From Cymodocea nodosa (taxonomy: Eukaryota > Streptophyta > Magnoliopsida > Alismatales > Cymodoceaceae): DNA of 64,000 nucleotides. Positions 57,112 to 64,000 of the stretch are shown here, one piece after another (the first letter of the stretch is position 1; the number at the start of each line of letters is the position of its first letter). The translations under genes and the position numbers were made by a program. The stretch spans positions 4,107,001-4,171,000 of the forward strand of contig CM072340.1 in assembly GCA_036874045.1 (NCBI GenBank), in the 5' to 3' direction. The notes under the pieces are model-generated. The model did not search any database and was not told the origin of the DNA. It saw only the letters and a program-made list of their open reading frames with translations.

Positions 57112-58935
57112 ACTGTGATTTTGTACGTTTAATGTTGTGTGTATTCTGCATTTTTTTGTTAGAAAAAAGAAGAAAGAAAAATTTAGTTTTAGTTTTATTT
57201 TATAAAAGAAAAAGAAAAGAAAAACAAAATATCAATCTAGTTTGTTGGTATCTATTTTGGGAAACCAACTGGCTTGCTTGTGAGCCACCAAAGGTATAGG
57301 AGCTTGGGTTCCACATAAGACACTAATTTAACAAGTTATGTTTTGTTATTTTATCATATATTCTGCTTTTATGTGTAATGAAAAGTTTTCAGAATTAAAA
57401 ATCAGAGGATATTGAAGGAGATACAAAAGAACAAGGTATGTAATTGATTACTTATCCTGAACTTACATTTCAACTCAGTTTGTGGAGTTATTCATTAACT
57501 CAACGAATTAAGTTCATTGAGTTAGGTGCTAAGTCAACAAAACAATATTCCTACCTCCTAACATTTACTAAATTTATTGTAAAATCTTTGACATTGAGGA
57601 CAATGCAAAATGTAGGTATAGGGGGGAGGTAATTTAATTAAAAGCCAAGTAATTTTGTTAATTAGAGGAATTAGAATGGTACTGCAAAAGTTCTGTGGAA
57701 ATTGAAAATTTTTATGAATTTGTTGTAACTATCCGATGATTGAGACTATAAAATTTTTATGTAATTGTAACTGCTTGAATGCTATATTTATAATCTTACA
57801 AGATGCTACAAAATTTTACTATTCATACAAATCTAGATATAGTATCTTATGTTTTTGCTGAATTTTATGAGTTTAATAGTTTTATGATTTTAAAAAGAAA
57901 TCAGAATGCTTAACTGAAACTCAGTAAATTATCTGAAATCCTGAAGGAGCAGAAATGTTGATTTTTGGATTAAATGAGATGCATATGATCAAGGATACAT
58001 TTAATTTGAGTGATTAAACTTGTAGAATGATTTATGTGTAATCTTATTAAATGACAGAAAAAGTATGAGCTTATTGATATGGATTCATATTTTCAGTAAA
58101 TAATAGAAGCAGGACTATACAAGATTTGTGTTTTATTGCATCTGTATTAATGAAATACATATATATACTGTGTTGAAAGAAAAAAAGAGAAAAAAGAGAA
58201 AAACTTTGAGAGTTTATTGACTTGTTTGATTACGAGCCTTTTGTACTTGAGTAAATAGGTATGTAAGGATTGTTGCCCTAAAAAAGGACTCTTTAAATCT
58301 AGCAACCTAAGATCTTGATTAGATATGGGATTGTTGACTGAAAGCTCGATACATGGGTACACTAGAAAGCTCTTGTATGATTCAAGCTTTTCAAATTAAC
58401 TTTTAAAGTACAAATATGCATATACTATTTTGAAAAGATAAAAGTATTTTGTGAAATACAGATATCTTTTGAATCGAGTATATTTTTTATTATCTAAGAT
58501 TGCTGAAGTATGAATCTTGAATAGACTTTTGAAGTTGTTTATCTGAGATACAATTCTTTATTCTACTTGTTTTAATCATATTGAATTGGATTGTGTTTTG
58601 ATTCGTATGTAGTTGAAATTTATTTTGGAAATCATATTGGGAAATTCAGGATAATAGATATTTGAAAAGAAAAAAAAGATGATAATATAATTAATGCCTA
58701 TATGATGTTAATATATTTTGTATGTAATTTACATATGTTTTAAATATATTTGCGGGATGAAGAGGAGAAAACAAAGTTAAAACAGATTACTGAAAAATAT
58801 AGAATATCTATATAGTATTCTAATTTATTATTTTGAAGAAGAACAAAAGGAAGAATTAATTCTAGCACTTTAGGAAGACCTACTAGTTAGATCTTAGTTT
58901 GCTAAGGGACTAGCAAAATTTAAGTATGGGGGAAG
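57112..58935 (+). other. 3' non-coding region and polypurine tract of G2
   Basis: No gene. A CTCAACGAATTAAG / CATTGAGTTAGG pair at 57497-57523, CATTGAGGACAATGCA at 57592-57607 with a G-run, the block shared with copia B at 57840-58790, and GTATGGGGGAAG (58924-58935) as polypurine tract touching the LTR. It also defines what G1 lost beyond 17134. Confidence 0.8.
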
Positions 58936-60212
58936 TGTTTAGAATGAAAAAGTGCATAATATTAACTGTTAAATGATGGTTAATTACATAATATTTAGCT
59001 TATCATATAAGAATTAAGCCATTATGTTATAATTACACTGTTATATGCTTTAATGAAGGAATCTACATAATTTCAGGGAATTAGCATTAATTTAGTACAT
59101 TTCTTAACTGTCGATGAATTGTAGGCTTTTTAATTCTTAAGTATCCGAATTTTCTGTTATTTTGGAGAGTTATGTTTAATGTATTGGACAGTTATGTTTT
59201 AAATACTTAAAGAATATTTTATTATTTCCTAGAATACACATGTTGAAACCATAATGCATGACTTAAGTGGATTTTCGGTAAGTTATCTACTAACTATTCG
59301 AAATGCATCTAAGCATCGGATAGTTAGATTTTTAAGTACCCGAAATATCTTTTCATTGTAAAACTACTTGAGGACACATGTTGCATTCTAGAAACTTGAC
59401 TTAAGTTATCTTTCAGAAGGTTAGGTGCTAACTATCCGAAATGCATATAAGTTTCGGATAGTTAAGGCTTGTAAGTATCTGAAACATCTGAACTAGTTGT
59501 TTCTTTATTACACGTGTTTTATAGTTAAATCAACGAAGTAAGTCCATTGAGTTATCTATAACTCTATGGACCATTTATTTTCTAATATGCCACTATAGCA
59601 ATTGTAGAAATAAGACATTCGAAGGAAAACCACGATTACACATATCACGTAGGAATTAATTCGTGGAATGGAGAAGAAATCACCATTGTTGATATGAATG
59701 AAGGAAATCCAACTAATCATTTAAGTAGAAGTAGTTACTACAGAAAGAAATATAAAAGATAAAGAAAAATAGTGTGTGTAGAGGTGGAGGACCGCGCTAA
59801 CTGCAGGCAGCGTCGGAAGTTCCCTGAAGCTCCACACCACCACCATAATCACCAACCATCGGAGGCCTGTGAGGATACTTTTCTGATGTCGGGTCGATTC
59901 CAAGCTAAACACGGTGCCTGACAACCACTATAAGGAGTGATCGCATCGCGAGAAGGGAAGCCATTTTCACCAAGCACCGACTCATATCTCAGGAGATCGT
60001 AAAGCTTCTACCCTTGTTTCGGGTTGATGTCAGTATGCTGAAGAGTAGATCATCTTACAATTTTGGATTCGCAATTCTATAGGGAGAGGAGGCAAGATTG
60101 TAAGTGATTAAATTTTCAGTGGTGTAATCGCATCGCATGTAGTGACGGAAGTTTTTACTATCGATAAAGATTTTTACATTTCACCTTTCATTCATCTTCA
60201 AGAACATATTAA
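58936..60212 (+). repeat. 3' LTR of G2, truncated
   Basis: Starts TGTTTAGAATGAAAAAGTGC and follows the G1 LTR, including TAACTATCCGAAATGCAT units (59290-59460), the CCATTGAGTTATC site (59543) and the GC-richer middle (59760-60060). It stops at ACATATTAA, the place of 2015 in G1, and continues into reversed integrase sequence of G3. The last roughly 730 bp are missing. Confidence 0.88.
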
Positions 60213-60985
60213 TCTATTTGCCCAATCTTTTCTAGTAGGATTTACTACTTTTTCTAAGATTAACTTAATTTGTTTGTTTGCACTTTCTACTTGTCCACTT
60301 GTTTGTGGATGATATGATGTTGCAATTTTGTGATTTACTCCATATTTCTTCATTAAGGCTTCAAAACTTCTATTACAGAAATGAGTTCCTCTATCACTGA
60401 TAATAGCTTTAGGTATTCCAAATCTAGGAATTATATTAGTTCTTATAAAATGTATTACCACTTTGTTGTCATTAGTTTTTATAGGAATAGCTTCTATCCA
60501 CTTAGATACATAACCCCCAACAATATATAATTAAATTGATTAGACGTAGGAAATGGACCCATAAAATCTATTCCCCACACATTAAAGATTTCAACCTCAA
60601 CAATAGGATTCAAGGGCATTATATTCCTCTTTGATATTCTTCCTATTTGTTGGCATCTTAAACAACTTAACCAATATTTATGAGCATCTTTGAATAGTAT
60701 TGGCTAGTAAAATCCACATTGCAGAATTTTGGCAACATTTTTCCCTGAACCAAAATGCCCTCCACATGCTTGGTCATGGCAGAAAGACAATATGCTATGA
60801 TATTCAGTTTCTAGAACACACCTCCTTAAAACCAGATCAGAATATTTCTTAAATAAGTATGGTTCTTCCTAGTAGTAATATTTTACTCTTGAAAAGAACA
60901 ATTTCTTATCCTGTCTATTCCAATCTTTAGGTGTTAAACTAGTAACTAAGTAATTAACTATGTTTGCATACTAAGGCATTATGTT
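60210..60985 (-). pseudogene. G3 integrase, 3' truncated
   Basis: The core shows ISDRGTHFCN and GQVESANKQIK with 35-residue spacing kept, then TRKDWANRLI at the junction. The upstream HHCC part (DQACGGHFG, CLRCQQIG) lies at about 60645-60780 with stops. The C-terminal domain is absent. Confidence 0.85.
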
Positions 60986-61393
60986 CATGGTCATTAATTG
61001 TTCATCAGGAAAATTATCCTTAATTTCAATATTTGATTTTTCTATTTGTAATCTTGATAAGTGATCTACTACTACATTCTCACAACCTTTTTTATCTTTA
61101 ATTTCTAGATCAAATTCTTGTAATAATAATATCCATCAGATCAATCTAGGTTTAGTCTCTTTCTTTGCTATTAGGTGTTTTAAAGCTTAATGGTCCATGT
61201 ATACTATCACTTTAGCTTCAATCAGATATGATCTAAACTTTTCTAAAGAAAATACAATAGCTAACAACTCTTTTTCAGTAGTTGTATAATTAACTTGAGC
61301 ATCATTCAAGGTTTTGCTTATATAATGAATCACTCTAGGAGATTTTTCTATCTTTTGTCCCAACATTGCTCCTACAGCAAAATCAAATGCGTC
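60986..61393 (-). pseudogene. G3 RNase H
   Basis: Reverse strand reads [32 protein letters not shown], then a stop within the YTDH region (CATTAAGC on the plus strand) and [12 protein letters not shown]. Same domain as 5459-6205. Broken by several stops. Confidence 0.78.
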
Positions 61394-62400
61394 TCACATT
61401 AATTCAAATGGATAGCTCCAATCAGGTGCTTGTATTATAGGAGTTGAAATTAAGCTAGTCTTAAGCTTGAAAAATGCTTCTTTGTAATTTTTATCAAAGT
61501 TGAATGAGACATCTTTTAATAGATTAGTTAAAGGTCTAGCTATTTTGCTAAAATCTTTAATAAATCTTCTATAAAATTCTGCATGTCCTAAAAATGATCT
61601 AATATCTTTTACTGATTTAGGTTCTGGTAAATTAGAAATTACTTCTATTTTAACTTTATCTACTTCCAACCCTTTCTTTGAAACAACATGTCCCAAAACT
61701 ATTCCTTGTTTAACCATGAAGTGACATTTTTCCCAATTTAGAACCAAACTTTTTTCCACATAGCATTTTAATACTTGGTCTAAATTGTTTAAACACACTT
61801 CATATGAAGTTCCATAGATAGTAAAATCATCCATAAATATTTCTAGAAAGTCTTTAGTCATTCCATTAAATATGCCTTGCATATACCTTTGAAAGGTAGC
61901 TGGTGCATTACATAATCCGAATGACATTCTCTTAAAAGCATAAGTTTCATTAGGACAAGTGAAAGTTGTTTTCTCTTGATCCTCTAATGCTACTGGAACT
62001 TGGTTATATCCTGAATAACTGTCTAGGAAACAAAAATATTCTTGCCCTACTAATTTTTCCAACATTTGATTTATAAAAGGTAAGGGAAAATGATACTTTC
62101 TATAGTCTATACACACTCTCCAGCCTGATTGAATTCTAGTAGGTATCAAGTCCTAACTTTCATTCCTAATAACTATTAATCCTAATTTGTTGGGAACTAC
62201 ATGGATTGGACTAACCCATGAGCTATCAAAAATCAGATAAATTATGTTATTATCTAACCATTTCACTATTTCCTTCTTGACTACTTCTTTAAGGTTTGGA
62301 TTTAATCTCCTCTCAGGAATTCTAATTGGTTTAGCATTTTCTTCTTAATATATGTGGTGACAGCATAAAGTTGCACTTAACCCTTTTATATCAGTCATAG
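61394..62400 (-). pseudogene. G3 reverse transcriptase
   Basis: GWRVCIDYRKYHFPLPF lacks about seven residues (LNAVTKKD) present in G1, an in-frame deletion near 62095. Then FCFLDSYSGYNQVPVA, CNAPATFQRYMQGIF and FMDDFTIYG (about 61830). A stop precedes IPTRIQSGW (TAACTTTC region at 62153). The end, [17 protein letters not shown], is open. Confidence 0.87.
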
Positions 62401-63247
62401 TCTATCCTATTACTTCTTTATAAGTTTTTACTACATCTTTTAATTTAGAAATTTGATCCTCTTTTAAATCTGAAGCAATAATGATTGTACATGTTCCTTT
62501 TTCTTCCAAAAATATATAGGTTAATTCAAGAGGTAATGGTTTCAATTCTAAATGTTGACCATCAGAAGCTAAGTCTCCTAATTGAACATTTTCATCTTCT
62601 ATATAAATCTCTTCTTGATCTCCTTCTACATTTATGCTTTTACTTACTTCTAAAGTTTCAGAATGTAGTTGCCTATTTAATTCTTCTTGAATCACATCAT
62701 CCAGCATATCTCCTTCATCCTCTAAAAAGTCTATAGTATGTAAGGACATTTCTAACTCCTCAAACTTTTCTAGTTTGAAAATGGTTAATTGAGTATCCTC
62801 GTTACCATATGCTAACTTCATTACTCTAGTTTTACAATTTATAATCACCCTTGATGTTGTTAAGAATGGTCTTCCCAAAATTAAAGATGTATCATGGTTT
62901 TGATGCTTAATTTGTTAGGAATCCAAAATTACAATATCAATAGGATATATGAAATTTTTGATTTTAATTAAAACATCCTCTACTTTTCCTCTAGGGTATC
63001 TTATACTTCTATTAGTTAATTGAATAACAGTCCTAGTAGGGATTAAGCCTTCTAATCCTAAGGATGCAAATATATGACTCGGCATAACATTTATACCTAC
63101 ACCTAAGTCTATTAAGGTTCTTTCTAGAATAGTATTTCCTATGGTGCATGATATAACAGGGATTCCAAGATCAAATAACTTTTTAGGAATTTGTGGCAAA
63201 AATAAGGAACTACTTTACTCAGCTAAAAAGACTTTCCTTAAAACTTT
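62401..63247 (-). pseudogene. G3 protease region
   Basis: Active site DLGVGINVMPSHIFASLGLEG at about 63070-63135, with Val for the Ala of G1; then RSIRYPRGKVEDVL and GRPFLTTSRVIINC (62840-62878). The linker to RT (MSLHTIDFLEDEGDMLDDVI) is open in 62402-62878. A stop separates the two pieces near 62915 (CAA to TAA type). Confidence 0.83.
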
Positions 63248-64000
63248 TCACTCTCTTTTCTTAGTACACCAATCTTTAAGAAACTTAGTACAATGTGGCA
63301 TTTTCTGAAATAAGTCTAACAAAGGAATGTTAACTTGTACTTTTTCAAAAATTTCTCTAATTTTTTCTTGTTTCTCAAGAAATGTTTGTTGTAATCTTTC
63401 AAGATAGGTTGCTAATGGTTGTGATTTACAAGATTCTTTTTCTTTCATTTCATTTGTTTGATCATTTTTAATCTCATTTTCAGACTTAGATTTTTTTTCA
63501 TTGATTTCTATGTTTTCAGATATTACATTTTCATTATCATTTTGATTTTTGTTCTTATCCACCTTCATGTTATTTTCTCTTTGAATTCTTGGTGGTGTAT
63601 CAGTTCCAGATCTTAATGTTATACATACATCTTCTAGATTTTCATTACTTTCATGATGTTCTTGTATCTCATTTTTGTGATTATAATCTTCAACTATTTT
63701 TAGTTTTAAATTACATGCTTTAAATTCTATTGCATTGGTATTTTATGTCTATATATCTTGCAAATTATGCAAATCTGTAACATTAAAGTTTTCATTTGCA
63801 TAACTTGTAATTTCATTGTAAATTCATCTAATGCTTTTAGTTTTCTTTCTAGATCATCTAATCTCATTGCATTCAATTTTTGATCAATTTTCATTATGAT
63901 TTTTTCAATTTCGTATATGATATCAATTTTAGGTTTTGAATATTCTTCCCTATAGTTTAATTGGTTGACTTCTTATTACTGACACTTGTATTATTCCAGT
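63248..64000 (-). pseudogene. G3 gag-pol frame, N-terminal part, cut by window edge
   Basis: Counterpart of 3000-3830 in G1: Lys/Glu/Asn-rich sequence with NEMKEKESCKSQPLATYLER, EKVQVNIPLLDLFQKMPHCT. Stops in the part nearest the edge. The zinc knuckle would lie beyond 64000. Confidence 0.72.

Larger units (their letters stand above)
24346..60212 (+). mobile_element. Ty3/gypsy (Athila-type) element G2, interrupted twice
   Basis: Same gene order as G1: LTR end, primer site, CCHC/protease/RT/RNase H/integrase, env-like, gag, F-box-like, 3' region, 3' LTR. Copia element B (27547-40700) splits the RNase H region and copia element C (48260-56285) splits the F-box. Without these the internal part is about 13.1 kb, so a complete element would be roughly 17.5 kb. 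The 5' LTR is cut by D and the 3' LTR by the junction with G3. Confidence 0.88.
60210..64000 (-). mobile_element. gypsy element G3, minus strand, pol part
   Basis: Reading leftward from the window edge: CCHC-frame tail, protease, RT, RNase H and integrase, cut at 60210 inside the integrase core. Same family as G1 and G2. Its orientation equals that of the F-box fragment G0 at the left edge, so both may be ends of one element. Confidence 0.88.

Noticed and set aside
1..64000. Single-copy host genes or RNA genes
   Set aside because: Every stretch I could place belongs to one of the nested elements; no exon-intron gene, tRNA cloverleaf or rRNA segment was recognised.

Overview
The window is an AT-rich plant (most likely eudicot) heterochromatic block made entirely of LTR retrotransposons inserted in one another. 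I see no single-copy host gene, rRNA or tRNA. Two lineages dominate. One is a Ty3/gypsy family of the Athila type: primer site matching tRNA-Asp, FMDD reverse transcriptase, DD35E integrase, and LTRs of about 2.2 kb starting TGTTTAGAATG. The other is a Ty1/copia family of the Sirevirus type: primer site matching initiator tRNA-Met, LTRs of 1.6 kb, and an extra env-like ORF after pol. Reading frames are open over long stretches but broken by nonsense changes, mostly CAA/CAG/TGG to stop, and by a few frameshifts, so all copies look dead or dying.

Layout. 1-542: F-box-like fragment of a minus-strand gypsy element (G0). 543-17134: gypsy copy G1 (+), with 5' LTR, tRNA-Asp primer site, gag-pol-like frame, env-like region, separate gag region, F-box-like gene and 3' non-coding region. 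A minus-strand solo LTR (E, 13526-15455, perfect ACCAC duplication) lies in its F-box. 17135-24345: element D, an Athila-like non-autonomous derivative without pol. 24346-60212: gypsy copy G2 (+), same gene order as G1, split by a full-length copia element B (27547-40700, +) in its RNase H region and by a deleted copia element C (48260-56285, -) in its F-box. 60210-64000: gypsy copy G3 (-), integrase through protease, running off the right edge. G0 and G3 may be two parts of one outer element.

Most notable features. (1) The gypsy family carries its capsid gag domain downstream of pol and of the env-like region, while the CCHC knuckle remains just after the primer site; both G1 and G2 show this. 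(2) The same family carries an F-box-like gene as a last cistron, seen in three copies. (3) The env-like domain, about 1 kb of 3' non-coding DNA and a block of LTR U3 sequence are shared between the gypsy and copia families, which implies module exchange between Ty3 and Ty1 elements. (4) A short palindromic motif (CCGTTGAGTTA / TAACTCAACGG) clusters in LTRs and before the downstream cistrons, often followed by a TATA-like box, suggesting a shared promoter or RNA element in a multi-cistron retroelement.

Limits: all similarities were judged by eye, without alignment software or database searches; percent identities and insertion ages are not computed, and element edges are accurate to a few bases unless target duplications are stated.
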